Shown piece by piece: positions 6,585-15,935 of a stretch of 28,509 bases of DNA (position 1 is the first letter of the stretch; each line of letters opens with the position of its first letter). The notes under the pieces were generated by a model. That model was not told the origin of the DNA and searched no databases. It worked only from the letters and a program-made list of their open reading frames with translations. The position numbers and the translations under genes are program-made. Origin of the DNA: CAZQEZ01 sp964592475 (lineage in GTDB: Bacteria > Bacteroidota > Bacteroidia > Cytophagales > Cyclobacteriaceae); contig CAZQEZ010000055.1 in NCBI GenBank assembly GCA_964592475.1, positions 1 to 28,509 on the forward strand. Reading direction: 5' to 3'.

Positions 6585-8225
6585 TTAAGATGGCACTACT
6601 TCATCTTTCTTTGTTAGCCACAATTGCTCCATGTCCTCCAGGCTTTTACCTTTCGTTTCTGGTACTACTTTCCAAACGAATAAAGCAGCCAGCAGTCCCA
6701 TAATAGCATAGAGCCAATAAGCAAACCCATGGTTAAAAGTTTCTGTAAGCCACGAATTTTCATTGAGGACTGGAAAAGATAATGAAATCATCCAATTGGC
6801 AATCCATTGAGCTGCAACGGCAATTGACATAGCTCCCCTAATGCTATTAGGAAATATTTCTGAAAGCATAACCCATGTTACAGGCCCCCATGACATAGCA
6901 AAAGCCGCAGTGTAAATCATAATGGATAAAAAGGCACCAATACCATAATGATTACCATAAAACGAAAACCCAAGGGTAGTCATACTTATTGCCATACCTA
7001 ATGCTCCTATTATCATTAGTGGTTTTCGACCAAATTTATCTACTGTGAAAATAGCGAGTACCGTGAAGGTAAGATTAACAGCATTGACTAATATAACCGG
7101 CGCCAGCGAATCTTCCGTATTCTCTATTCCCAAATTTCTAAATATATCAGAAGAATAATAAAGCACAACATTGATACCCACAAACTGCTGGAACACAGAT
7201 AACATTACACCTATTATAATTACCAAACTTCCATATTTTAGCCACCTTACTCGTTTTTCCTTAAGTGACTCTTTGATATTTTCCAATACTTCTCTAGCTT
7301 TCTCTTTACTCACTATTTTATTTAAAACAGAAAAGGCTCTGTCTTCTTTATTGGCTAATACCAAGTATCGGGGAGTTTCCGGCACAAATAGTAATAACAG
7401 TAAAAATAAACCAGCAGGAATAACTTCGGATCCAAACATATAACGCCAGCCTAAATCAAAAATCCATTGGTCAGTCTGCCCTTTTGCTATCAAATAATTG
7501 ACAATGGAGACCACAAACATACCAAAAATGATTGCAAACTGATTCCATGAAACTAGTTTACCCCGGATATTGGCGGGAGCTATTTCAGCAATGTACATTG
7601 GCGAAAGCATAGAGGCTAAACCTACTCCAATTCCTCCTACTACCCTATAGAACATAAAAACACTAATGACCTGACCTCCTAAGAAATTTAGTTTATCCGG
7701 AATTGCAGAGCCCAGTGCTGAAAAAGTAAATAATAATGCTGCCAATATTAAGCCTTTTTTTCGACCAATGGTTTGACTAATATATCCTGCTATGGCACCA
7801 CCAATTACACAACCAATCAAAGCACTTGATTTATTGAACCCATCTATGAAATTAGCCATGGTTTCTGTAAGTTCATTGGGTTTAGCCAAAATGAATTGGT
7901 AAACTAAAAGAGCAGAAAACACCAAAATTATAGCAGAAATGGCACCTCCTTTTTTAGTGCCGAATAATTTGATTAAAAAACTGAATATAAGTAGTAAAAC
8001 AATCCCTATGCTTAATGTAACAGCCAGTTTAAATTCAGCAATTACTGTTGCTCCAAGTTGCGGATTATCTATTAGAGGTAATACAAAGTAATTCCGCAAG
8101 GCACTTACAGCTCCATTTATAACAGCGGTATCGTAACCAAAAAGCAAACCACCAAGTGTAGCTACAAGGGTGATGGACGCAATATATCGCGCGTTGCCTC
8201 CATGTACTTCTAAATCTTTAGACAT
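6585..8225 (-). CDS. Sugar porter family MFS transporter (sugar:H+ symporter)
   Basis: A 546-aa inner-membrane protein of the sugar porter (SP) family, related to XylE and GalP. Family signatures appear in order: LLFGYDTAVINGA in TM1, GRKKG in the loop after TM2 (154-158), RVVGGIGVGLASMLSPMYIAE with RGK (194-223), PETPRYL (282-288), QQFVGINVVLYYS (346-358), DKFGRKPL (397-403), WGPVTWVMLSEIFPNSIRG and the C-terminal VPETKGKSLEDME. The usual family length is about 460-480; the surplus is an insert at about residues 60-125, between TM1 and TM2, that contains two further hydrophobic stretches. Substrate cannot be read from the sequence; xylose, glucose or galactose are likely. It is monocistronic with a good promoter. 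Confidence 0.93.
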   Translation of the reverse strand: MSKDLEVHGGNARYIASITLVATLGGLLFGYDTAVINGAVSALRNYFVLPLIDNPQLGATVIAEFKLAVTLSIGIVLLLIFSFLIKLFGTKKGGAISAIILVFSALLVYQFILAKPNELTETMANFIDGFNKSSALIGCVIGGAIAGYISQTIGRKKGLILAALLFTFSALGSAIPDKLNFLGGQVISVFMFYRVVGGIGVGLASMLSPMYIAEIAPANIRGKLVSWNQFAIIFGMFVVSIVNYLIAKGQTDQWIFDLGWRYMFGSEVIPAGLFLLLLLFVPETPRYLVLANKEDRAFSVLNKIVSKEKAREVLENIKESLKEKRVRWLKYGSLVIIIGVMLSVFQQFVGINVVLYYSSDIFRNLGIENTEDSLAPVILVNAVNLTFTVLAIFTVDKFGRKPLMIIGALGMAISMTTLGFSFYGNHYGIGAFLSIMIYTAAFAMSWGPVTWVMLSEIFPNSIRGAMSIAVAAQWIANWMISLSFPVLNENSWLTETFNHGFAYWLYAIMGLLAALFVWKVVPETKGKSLEDMEQLWLTKKDEVVPS

Positions 8226-8676
8226 GAATATTAGTAATTTTTTTAATATATTATTTACCTATCAAATCTACTAAAAAAACCTCATTGGCAAAGAGAAGAG
8301 AGAAAATTAGTTGAGGCAAATCATTTAATTGCTATTTAAATGATAATTTATAATACTATATTGAAGAAGTGTGTATTTTTTAGTGTAATTTTACTTTTTA
8401 AAACATAATTATTCTTTAACTTTACAACGTTATAATAAAGAATCAACTAAGAAAATGTGCGTGATGATTTTCATAATTAACATAAATTTTTTTAGTATCT
8501 TGTTATGTGATTGCTGAAGACATTATAGAGTTTCATTTTAAAACCAGCCTGTAAACCCTTTATAGTTTATATACTCTATTGAGGTGTTAATCGAAAATTC
8601 ATAGTTCTTAATCGAATATTTCTGTAATACCTAATAATACTGCGTATGATTATAGTATTATTAAATTGTTAATAAC
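8226..8676. other. Divergent intergenic region, 451 bp
   Basis: Lies between the divergently read sugar porter and TerB-like genes. It holds the porter promoter (8263-8292) and an interrupted inverted repeat, ATTCTTTA at 8411-8418 with TAAAGAAT at 8436-8443, enclosing the palindrome AACGTT (8426-8431). The repeat could be a regulator-binding site or chance in AT-rich DNA. No promoter matching the consensus was found for the TerB-like gene. Confidence 0.45.
8263..8292 (-). promoter_or_regulatory. Promoter of the sugar porter gene
   Basis: On the minus strand TTTG (8289-8292), an 18-nt spacer and TAGATTTG (8263-8270) match the Bacteroidota consensus TTTG-N19-TAnnTTTG closely. The implied start site is about 30 nt upstream of the ATG at 8225. 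Confidence 0.6.
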
Positions 8677-9069
8677 ATGGAAACCAGAGAAAACAATCCT
8701 TGTACCGAGGGTTTTATTTCTTTATATTATCTCATGATAATTGCAGATGGAGTTATAAGTCCCAAAGAACTAGATATGGGGAATTTAATGATGAGGCATG
8801 AAAAAATTGATGAGACATCTTATCATCAAAAAATGGAGAGCTTCAGAAATTTAAATAAAAATGAATTGCTAAACACCTGTATTCGCAATTTAAAAAATTG
8901 CTCTAAAGACGACCAAACTAGAGCTGTTGCCTGGATGTCAAATGTTGCTAACTCAGATGGATTTATGGATCCGAAGGAATGGGCACTTATTTATAAAATT
9001 TACAATAAAGAACTCAAGTTGGATTTAAATAAAATTCTTGAAGTACAAAAAGAATTGCCTAGATTATAA
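8677..9069 (+). CDS. TerB-like helical protein
   Basis: A 130-aa soluble, all-helical protein. Two similar segments, ADGVISPKE (residues 23-31) and SDGFMDPKE (93-101), are spaced 70 residues apart, the two-fold acidic-Gly pattern typical of the TerB/DjlA-N fold, where the acidic residues are thought to bind a metal. TerB proteins are named from tellurite resistance but most stand-alone members have no proven function; no other ter gene is nearby. The 3' end overlaps the end of the convergent histidine kinase gene by 11 bases, so no terminator separates them. Confidence 0.65.
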   Translation: METRENNPCTEGFISLYYLMIIADGVISPKELDMGNLMMRHEKIDETSYHQKMESFRNLNKNELLNTCIRNLKNCSKDDQTRAVAWMSNVANSDGFMDPKEWALIYKIYNKELKLDLNKILEVQKELPRL

Positions 9070-10912
9070 AAATCTGTTTTTGATTAGGAATTTGCAACGT
9101 AAAGGAAGTCCCATCACCAGCTTTTGATTTTACGTCAATTTTGCCATTGAGTTTATCAACAGCTTCTTTTACAATGTACAGCCCTAAACCTGATCCAGTA
9201 GTATGATCATTAGCCCTATAAAACATTTTGAATATATTTTTCAAATGTTTTTTCTCTATACCTACACCATTGTCACTTATATTTATTATTGCTAGTTTAT
9301 CGTTTATAATTCCTTCTATTTTAATATATGAGCTTGAGCAATATTTATTCTGGTAATTAACCGCGTTGCTTAACAAATTTCCAAAAATCATTTTAATACG
9401 TTTTTCATCTGAATAGAAGTCTTCATCGTTTAGTTCAATATTTATTTTAATATTTTCATACCCCTTAACGTGTGTAAGGCTATTAAAAGTTGTATTAATA
9501 ATGTTTCGTAAAGAAACTAAGCCATATTCAAAATCTATTCTGCTATTGCGCGAGAGGTCAAGAATTTCATGAATTGAATTATCCAAACGTTTTACTGAAT
9601 TTTCAATCATGCTTATGTATTCATCTTTATTATTTTGATCTTTTTCTCGCTTTAGCAAATACACAAGACCTAAAACAGAAGCTAAAGGTGCCCTTAAATC
9701 ATGCGAAGTACGATAAACGAAGTTGTCCATTTCACTATTAAGCCTAATGAGGTCTTCATTTTGTTTTACAATTTGCTGCTCAGCTTTCTTTCCCTCAGAG
9801 ATGTCATCGACAATACCTACAGCATATTTCGCAGAATTTTGCTCATCACGAATAACCGTTAAATATACTTTTGCCCATATAGTTTTACCATTTTTGTGCA
9901 AAAATCGCTTTTCGAAAACACCTTCACTTAGCTTATTTGCAAATATATTTTGCTCGATTAGCCTATCTTTCTCCAGGTCGTCTGGGTGAGTAAAATTTTT
10001 ATAGTTTGTTAAACTTAAATCTTCTGGTTTGTAACCAAGAATTTCACACATTTTTTGATTAAACATCAGCAACTCACCCTTGGGAGAAATTTGTGTAATG
10101 CCAACAGCAGCTTGCTCAAATATGCTTCTAAATAGTGCTTCGTTGTCCCTTAAAGCTAATTCAAGCATTTTTTGACTCGAATTATCTTGTAAAATTAGCA
10201 TTATACAATCTTCCTGCTCAGACAAGTTTTTGTAATCAATTTTAATATACTCGAGATTATTATGAGTGTTTATTATTCTTATTTCATGGCAATCATCATT
10301 TAATCCCTCCTTACAATCATTATACATGGCCCGAGCCACCCCTCTATCTTGCGGATGAATAAAGGAAAAAAAATCTTCAAGTGTTACAATCTTTCCTTCA
10401 TCTTCTAGTGCTAGTAACGAGAGTAGATTTTTAGAATATCTTAAATTTTCTTTATTATCAACAACTTCCAAATAAGCTAAACCGGTAATTTGTTCCAGTA
10501 TCTTTAGCTTTTTATATAAAGGAAAAATTAGCCGGTCATTGCTAATATAAAAAAACTCATCTCCGGAGGATGAAGAAGAATCTTTTTGTAAGCTTTTTTC
10601 ATCCAGCAATAAGAGATATTGATTGCTGTGGGAGGTGGATAATATGCTTGCTTTGCAATAACCTATTGTCGGATGTTCAATTTCTATTACATTATTAGGA
10701 ATTTCATCTATAAAATTAAACTTAAACTTTTTGTTTAAAATTTCTTTTAGATTATTAAAATTATCAGAAAATAATTCAGAAAATGCATTATTGACCTTTA
10801 AAATATTATAATTTTGATCAACTAATAGTGCAGGTTGGCTCAAATGATAAATAAATTCAATGTTGAGTGTGGTGGTTAGTTGTTTCTGAACTGATTTTTC
10901 TGACTTTTGCAT
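9059..10912 (-). CDS. Multi-PAS sensor histidine kinase (cytoplasmic)
   Basis: A 617-aa sensor kinase without membrane segments. The order is: a PAS-like region at about 18-105, a second at about 135-245, a clear PAS-PAC at about 255-375 (EALFRSIFEQAAVGITQIS, then NGKTIWAKVYLTVIRDE and GIVDDIS), HisKA with the phospho-acceptor His404 (RTSHDLRAPL), and HATPase_c with N-box Asn516 (GNLLSNAVNY), G1 DNGVG (547-551) and G2 GSGLGL (573-578). All catalytic motifs are intact. PAS domains sense small ligands, redox state or light, but no cofactor-binding Cys or His can be assigned here. There is no response regulator beside it; it is an orphan kinase, and the receiver-only protein at 4021 is one possible partner. 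Confidence 0.93.
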   Translation of the reverse strand: MQKSEKSVQKQLTTTLNIEFIYHLSQPALLVDQNYNILKVNNAFSELFSDNFNNLKEILNKKFKFNFIDEIPNNVIEIEHPTIGYCKASILSTSHSNQYLLLLDEKSLQKDSSSSSGDEFFYISNDRLIFPLYKKLKILEQITGLAYLEVVDNKENLRYSKNLLSLLALEDEGKIVTLEDFFSFIHPQDRGVARAMYNDCKEGLNDDCHEIRIINTHNNLEYIKIDYKNLSEQEDCIMLILQDNSSQKMLELALRDNEALFRSIFEQAAVGITQISPKGELLMFNQKMCEILGYKPEDLSLTNYKNFTHPDDLEKDRLIEQNIFANKLSEGVFEKRFLHKNGKTIWAKVYLTVIRDEQNSAKYAVGIVDDISEGKKAEQQIVKQNEDLIRLNSEMDNFVYRTSHDLRAPLASVLGLVYLLKREKDQNNKDEYISMIENSVKRLDNSIHEILDLSRNSRIDFEYGLVSLRNIINTTFNSLTHVKGYENIKINIELNDEDFYSDEKRIKMIFGNLLSNAVNYQNKYCSSSYIKIEGIINDKLAIINISDNGVGIEKKHLKNIFKMFYRANDHTTGSGLGLYIVKEAVDKLNGKIDVKSKAGDGTSFTLQIPNQKQIFII

Positions 10913-11101
10913 TTAATACTCATTCTTATCATTAATTCATATGATAATCTTTTTCCCCTCCACTATTTGTTAAATTTAAATATGGTAATCGGGATAAAAC
11001 TTAATCATGTCAATAAGCATGCAATATAAATACATTTTTTTTTAAATAAAGGGTGGTGTAATAAAAATTTAAATTTTCTCTCAAAACAAAACCTACACAA
11101 C

Positions 11102-11129
11102 AAAAAAGCCGGTAAAACCGGCTTCTTTT
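11102..11129 (-). terminator. Terminator downstream of gcvP
   Basis: A stem AAGCCGGT/ACCGGCTT with a short A-loop on the plus strand; read on the minus strand, after the gcvP stop, it is followed by a run of six T. This is a strong intrinsic terminator for gcvP. Confidence 0.85.
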
Positions 11130-11146
11130 GTTAAATTATTTGTTTT

Positions 11147-14035
11147 TTATATTTCAGCAGGTTCTGGCGAAGCGTATTCCTCGACAGGAATGCAACTACA
11201 TATTAAATTTCGATCACCATATGCACTGTCTATTCTAGCTACTGCAGGCCAGAATTTTTTATCTTTCACATATGCTAATGGGTATACCGCTCTCTGACGG
11301 GTATAAGGATATTCCCACTCATCTGAAAGCGCCATTTCAGCTGTGTGAGGTGCATTTTTTAACACATTGTTAGATGAATCCACTTCGCCCAACTCAATTT
11401 CTTCTATTTCTTTTCTTATGCTAATTAAAGCCTCACAGAATCTATCCAACTCTTCTTTTGTTTCACTTTCGGTAGGCTCTATCATCATAGTACCGGCAAC
11501 CGGAAAGGAAACCGTAGGTGCATGAAAGCCATAATCCATTAAACGCTTTGCAATATCTTCAACTTCTATTCCTACATTTCTAAAATCTCGACAGTCAATT
11601 ATCATTTCATGAGCATTTCTACCTTTTGCATTGCTATATAATACTGGAAAATAATCCTTTACTTTTTCACGAATGTAATTAGCATTTAATATCGCGTATT
11701 TTGTTGCATCTGTTAAACCTTCAGCACCCATCATGGCAATATATGCGTAACTAATTGGTAAAATACTGGCACTTCCCCATATAGCCGCTGAAACCGCATC
11801 TTCATTATTAGTTTTATTCAAAGGATTAACTGGTAAAAAAGGCTTTAGATGAGCAGCCACACATATAGGGCCCATACCAGGACCACCACCTCCATGCGGG
11901 ATACAGAATGTTTTATGCAAATTTAGATGACATACGTCCGCACCTATAATGGCCGGATTGGTAAGTCCTACTTGTGCATTCATATTAGCACCATCCATAT
12001 AAACCTGCCCGCCATTTTCATGAATTGTTTCACATATAGAAATTATGTCTTCCTCAAAAACACCATGTGTGGAAGGATATGTTACCATAAGTGAGGCGAG
12101 GTTATCCTTGTATTGTGCAGATTTGGCTTTTAAATCTTCAAGATCAATATTACCTTGATCATCACATTGTACTATTACCACCTTCATGCCAGCCATTACC
12201 GCGCTAGCAGGATTGGTACCATGTGCAGAAGAAGGTATCAATGCAACATTTCTATGAACTTCTCCTCTGCTTTGATGATAAGCTCTTATCACCATAAGCC
12301 CGGTAAACTCTCCCTGTGCTCCGGAGTTTGGCTGAAATGACGTCGCGGCAAAACCTGTAATTTCGTTAAGCCAATCTTCTAGATTTTTGATCATTTCTTG
12401 ATAGCCTTCTGCCTGATCAAGTGGTGCAAAAGGATGCATATGGGCTACCTCAGGCCAGCTAATCGGCAACATTTCACTGGTAGCATTTAGTTTCATGGTG
12501 CAAGAGCCTAATGATATCATGCTATGCACCAACGAAAGATCCTTATTTTCCAGCTTTTTCATGTATCGTAAAAGCTCATGCTCGGAGTGAAAATTTTGAA
12601 ATACCGGATACTGCAAATAAGTGGATGATCGTGTCAGGTGCTGAGGAAAATCCAATGTTTGCAAAGTAGCCTGCAGCTTTATCGTATCATTTTTTTTCGC
12701 CAATTGTATAAATACCTGTAAGATATCTTCAATGTCTTGTATTGTAGTTGTTTCATCTAAAGAAATACCTACCGAACCATCTTCAAAATATCTGAAGTTA
12801 ATTTTACCGGTTTCGGCCAGTTGCCTCAATGAATCCTGTTTTTCAATATTTAACTCGACTTTTAACGTATCAAAATAATGTTGATTTAATTGTTCAAAAC
12901 CTAATTTTGATAATTTTTCTGCTAGTAAGTGAGCAAAACCATTTACTCTAGCGGCAATCTTTTTAAGTCCTTCCGGGCCATGGTAAACCGCGTACATACC
13001 TGCCATCACGGCCAATAGAACTTGAGCAGTACAAATATTTGAAGTTGCTTTCTCCCGACGAATATGCTGTTCACGAGTTTGTAACGCCATCCTGTATGCC
13101 TTCCTTCCTTTCCTGTCAACCGACACCCCAATAATACGACCTGGTATTTGTCTTTTAAAATCCTCTTTAGTCGCAAAAAACGCGGCATGAGGACCACCAT
13201 ACCCGAGGGGCACCCCAAATCTTTGAGAAGTACCTACGGCAACATCTGCTCCCATTTCTCCCGGCGCTTTTAACAAAGTAAGACTTAGTAAATCTGTGGC
13301 CATTACACTAAACACCTGGTTTTCTTTAGCTGCGGCTAAGAGGTAAGTAAAATCTCTTACCGATCCATTTCCATCAGGATTCTGAACAAATATTCCGAAT
13401 AAATCTGGTGCTGAAATATCAACTTTCTCTATATCAATTATTTCTAAAGAAATACCTATTGGAACTGCCCTGGTTTGAAGCACAGCAAGTGTTTGAGGAA
13501 ATGTATTTTTATCTACTAAAAAACGATTGGCTTTCTTTTTAGCTCCCTTTCTTAAGCTGTAAAGCATAGACATTGCTTCAGCGGCAGCGGTTGCTTCATC
13601 TAAGAGTGATGCGTTGGCAATCTCCATACCTGTCAGTTCAATAACTGTAGTTTGGAAATTAATTAATGCCTCCAATCTACCTTGAGCAATTTCGGCTTGA
13701 TAAGGAGTATATGCTGTATACCAACTTGGGTTTTCCAAAATATTTCGCTGAATTACAGAGGGCACAATACAATTATAATAACCCATACCGATGTAATTTT
13801 TACACAATTTGTTTTTGCCCATCAACGACTTAAAGTCATTTATAAACTTGTATTCACCTTTTGCTTCAGGCAATTGTAATGGATTTTTCTTACGGATAGC
13901 TTGAGGTATTGTATCATCAATTAATTGATCCAGGCTTTGCAAGCCCAGCACATCTAACATTTCAGCTACCTGAGTTTTATTAGGCCCCAGATGTCTGGAG
14001 GCAAATTCTTCTCGTTGTTTTAAATCTATTTGCAT
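11147..14035 (-). CDS. gcvP: Glycine dehydrogenase (decarboxylating), P-protein
   Basis: A 962-aa P-protein of the glycine cleavage system, the normal length for the single-chain homodimeric form. It uses pyridoxal phosphate to decarboxylate glycine and passes the aminomethyl group to the lipoyl arm of the H-protein; T-protein and the L-protein complete the reaction. The N-terminal half carries RHLGP and NPSWYTAYTPYQAEIAQGRLEA-type motifs (residues 102-123); the C-terminal half carries SCTMKLNA (511-518), SSAHGTNPASA (602-612) and the PLP lysine Lys708 in NLHKTFCIPHGGGGPGMGP. No gcvT or gcvH lies next to it, as is common in this phylum. Preceded by a possible promoter and followed by a strong terminator, it is a single-gene unit. 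Confidence 0.98.
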   Translation of the reverse strand: MQIDLKQREEFASRHLGPNKTQVAEMLDVLGLQSLDQLIDDTIPQAIRKKNPLQLPEAKGEYKFINDFKSLMGKNKLCKNYIGMGYYNCIVPSVIQRNILENPSWYTAYTPYQAEIAQGRLEALINFQTTVIELTGMEIANASLLDEATAAAEAMSMLYSLRKGAKKKANRFLVDKNTFPQTLAVLQTRAVPIGISLEIIDIEKVDISAPDLFGIFVQNPDGNGSVRDFTYLLAAAKENQVFSVMATDLLSLTLLKAPGEMGADVAVGTSQRFGVPLGYGGPHAAFFATKEDFKRQIPGRIIGVSVDRKGRKAYRMALQTREQHIRREKATSNICTAQVLLAVMAGMYAVYHGPEGLKKIAARVNGFAHLLAEKLSKLGFEQLNQHYFDTLKVELNIEKQDSLRQLAETGKINFRYFEDGSVGISLDETTTIQDIEDILQVFIQLAKKNDTIKLQATLQTLDFPQHLTRSSTYLQYPVFQNFHSEHELLRYMKKLENKDLSLVHSMISLGSCTMKLNATSEMLPISWPEVAHMHPFAPLDQAEGYQEMIKNLEDWLNEITGFAATSFQPNSGAQGEFTGLMVIRAYHQSRGEVHRNVALIPSSAHGTNPASAVMAGMKVVIVQCDDQGNIDLEDLKAKSAQYKDNLASLMVTYPSTHGVFEEDIISICETIHENGGQVYMDGANMNAQVGLTNPAIIGADVCHLNLHKTFCIPHGGGGPGMGPICVAAHLKPFLPVNPLNKTNNEDAVSAAIWGSASILPISYAYIAMMGAEGLTDATKYAILNANYIREKVKDYFPVLYSNAKGRNAHEMIIDCRDFRNVGIEVEDIAKRLMDYGFHAPTVSFPVAGTMMIEPTESETKEELDRFCEALISIRKEIEEIELGEVDSSNNVLKNAPHTAEMALSDEWEYPYTRQRAVYPLAYVKDKKFWPAVARIDSAYGDRNLICSCIPVEEYASPEPAEI

Positions 14036-14073
14036 TCCAATCTTCTTATTAATCTTTATTTAATAATCTTCAA

Positions 14074-14101
14074 CAAAATTACAATAATATGTAATACCAA
14101 A
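14074..14101 (-). promoter_or_regulatory. Possible promoter of gcvP
   Basis: On the minus strand TAATTTTG (14074-14081) matches the -7 consensus TAnnTTTG exactly. TTTG at 14098-14101 lies upstream, but the 16-nt spacer is shorter than the usual 19, so the assignment is tentative. The leader would be about 30 nt. No glycine riboswitch fits in the roughly 110 bases available. Confidence 0.35.
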
Positions 14102-14149
14102 TTGTTGTTTACAATGGAAATAAGTACTAAGCTGAAAATCAAATTTGAC

Positions 14150-14157
14150 TATATTTG
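14150..14157 (+). promoter_or_regulatory. Possible -7 promoter element of the M28 peptidase gene
   Basis: TATATTTG matches TAnnTTTG exactly and lies about 70 bases before the ATG at 14229. No good TTTG was found 19 nt upstream. The position inside the longer open frame that begins with TTG at 14145 argues that the true translation start is the downstream ATG. Confidence 0.35.
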
Positions 14158-14228
14158 CGATATCATTAACAAATAATATTTTGAATATTTGTCATCTTAC
14201 CTTTTCGAATTCACTAATGGGAAGTATT

Positions 14229-15710
14229 ATGTATAATAAATATTTCATAAAAGTTTTTTTCTTTATAATAATAAGTATGTCTACTGGCAAAGGCCAAGAC
14301 TTAAAACAAGCGAAAATTTATGCTAATTTTATAAATATCGAAGACCTGAAGAAGCATATCAATGTATTGACGCACGATAGTTTGGCGGGAAGGGGATTAG
14401 GAAGTAAAGGACTAAAAAAAGCGAGCTTTTATATAAGTCAGCGCTTTAAAAAGTTGCAAATAAAATCGCCATCATATAATAGTTACCTGCAAGAATTTAA
14501 GATAATACGAGAAAGCCAAGGTGAAACCTATTTAAAATTTAATAATAAAAAATATGCTAATTATGATCAATTTATATATCTTGGATCGGCTGATATACCC
14601 GAAGAAGAAGAAAGCAGATTAATATATTATTCAAAATTGCAATATTTTAAAGACTCTTCCCTTGTCAATACATCCGTGGCAGCGTTTCCTGCCAGTAAAC
14701 CCTATGGCGGATTTCGCACTAATAATTGGCCAGAAGCATTTTTATTGATAAGTAATAAAGGAGAGGCTGGCAATAAAATAGCGTTCTCAACATTGAAGGA
14801 ATCCCGAACAAATGATTACTATTTTCCCGGTAAAGTAAAAGTAGCCAAACAAGAACAAATCTCCTTTTTAGCTGAACCCTCATTTGTGGCAAATGCTTTA
14901 GGTGTTTCTTTAAAAAGACTTATGAGTTGGGAAAAAAATGAACCTGGTAAAGTACCATTAGCAAAAATGAAGCCTTTGCCATTTTTTTTTAAAGCAGCTC
15001 GCGAATACGACACACTTACAGTGGCTAATGTTTTAGGATACATCGAAGGAAAAGAAAAGAAAGATGAATTAATAGTTATATCAGCTCATTACGACCATCT
15101 GGGCAAAACCGATAGTACATTTTACCCGGGCGCCGATGACAATGCTTCCGGCATCAGTGCTCTGTTAGAAATTACAGAGGCTTTTAAAATAGCTAAAAAT
15201 GAAGGTTATGGTCCTAAAAGGAGTATTCTAATGATTGCTTTTACAGGAGAGGAAAAAGGACTTTTTGGTAGTAAATATTATACAAACAATCCACTTTTTC
15301 CATTGCAGAACACGGTAGCCAATTTAAATATTGATATGATAGGTAGGGTAGACAATTTTTATCCTGGAAAAGAGCCTTACATTTACCTGATTGGAGCAAA
15401 TAAAATTTCTCAAGAATTACACGATTTAAGTGAATCTGTGAATGAAAAAACACTCCAGTTTCAATTGGATTACAGGTATAATGCCGAAGATGATCCAAAC
15501 CAGTTTTATTACCGTTCAGACCATTATAACTTTGCCAAAAATGGAATTCCAGTCATTTTTTACTTCAATGGTACACATTCCGATTATCATGAAGTAACTG
15601 ACACAGCAAACAAAATTGAATTTAACCTATTACAAAAGAGAGCTCAGTTAATTTTTTACACTGCATGGGAATTGGCTAACAGAGAAAACAGATTAAAAAT
15701 TGATAACTAA
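14229..15710 (+). CDS. Exported M28-family metallopeptidase
   Basis: A 493-aa zinc aminopeptidase of family M28. I chose the ATG at 14229 because the protein then opens with a standard signal peptide (MYNKYFIKVFFFIIIS, cleavage near GKGQ); the frame is open upstream to a TTG at 14145, but that would bury the signal. The five zinc ligands and the catalytic Glu are in the expected order: His287 (SAHYDH), Asp303 (GADDNASG), Glu341 catalytic and Glu342 ligand (TGEEKGLFGS), Asp369 (NIDMIGR) and His454 (SDYHEVTD). Such enzymes remove N-terminal residues from peptides in the periplasm or outside the cell. It diverges from gcvP and is not co-transcribed with dihydroorotase in any obvious way. Confidence 0.92.
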   Translation: MYNKYFIKVFFFIIISMSTGKGQDLKQAKIYANFINIEDLKKHINVLTHDSLAGRGLGSKGLKKASFYISQRFKKLQIKSPSYNSYLQEFKIIRESQGETYLKFNNKKYANYDQFIYLGSADIPEEEESRLIYYSKLQYFKDSSLVNTSVAAFPASKPYGGFRTNNWPEAFLLISNKGEAGNKIAFSTLKESRTNDYYFPGKVKVAKQEQISFLAEPSFVANALGVSLKRLMSWEKNEPGKVPLAKMKPLPFFFKAAREYDTLTVANVLGYIEGKEKKDELIVISAHYDHLGKTDSTFYPGADDNASGISALLEITEAFKIAKNEGYGPKRSILMIAFTGEEKGLFGSKYYTNNPLFPLQNTVANLNIDMIGRVDNFYPGKEPYIYLIGANKISQELHDLSESVNEKTLQFQLDYRYNAEDDPNQFYYRSDHYNFAKNGIPVIFYFNGTHSDYHEVTDTANKIEFNLLQKRAQLIFYTAWELANRENRLKIDN

Positions 15711-15739
15711 TTGATTAAGATGCTCTTAAAATAAAGAGA

Positions 15740-15773
15740 CTTGAGGTTAATGATAAAATCATTATACCCCAAG
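15740..15773. other. Imperfect long hairpin after the M28 peptidase gene
   Basis: A stem of 15 pairs with one mismatch (A15744/C15769) and one bulged T (15765), closed by a 3-base loop (15755-15757): CTTGAGGTTAATGAT pairs with ATCATTATACCCCAAG. There is no T-run directly after it, so it may be a processed mRNA 3' end or a weak terminator for the peptidase gene. Confidence 0.45.
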
Positions 15774-15935
15774 CCCTTTGTTCAACCAGCTATGTAAAAA
15801 ACTTTTATGTAAAAGATGATCCTAAATTAGAAAATAATTTAACTTTTGCCTAATTTATTAAACAAAATTTTTTAATTTTTCTTTAGACTGCTGAATATCA
15901 GTATTTTTTTTGTATAAATATATACTAAATATAAC

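Noticed and set aside
14036..14144. Glycine riboswitch upstream of gcvP
   Set aside because: Only about 110 AT-rich bases are available and no conserved glycine aptamer core is visible.
14145..14228. N-terminal extension of the M28 peptidase from a TTG codon
   Set aside because: It would bury the signal peptide and overlaps an exact -7 promoter element; the ATG at 14229 is better.
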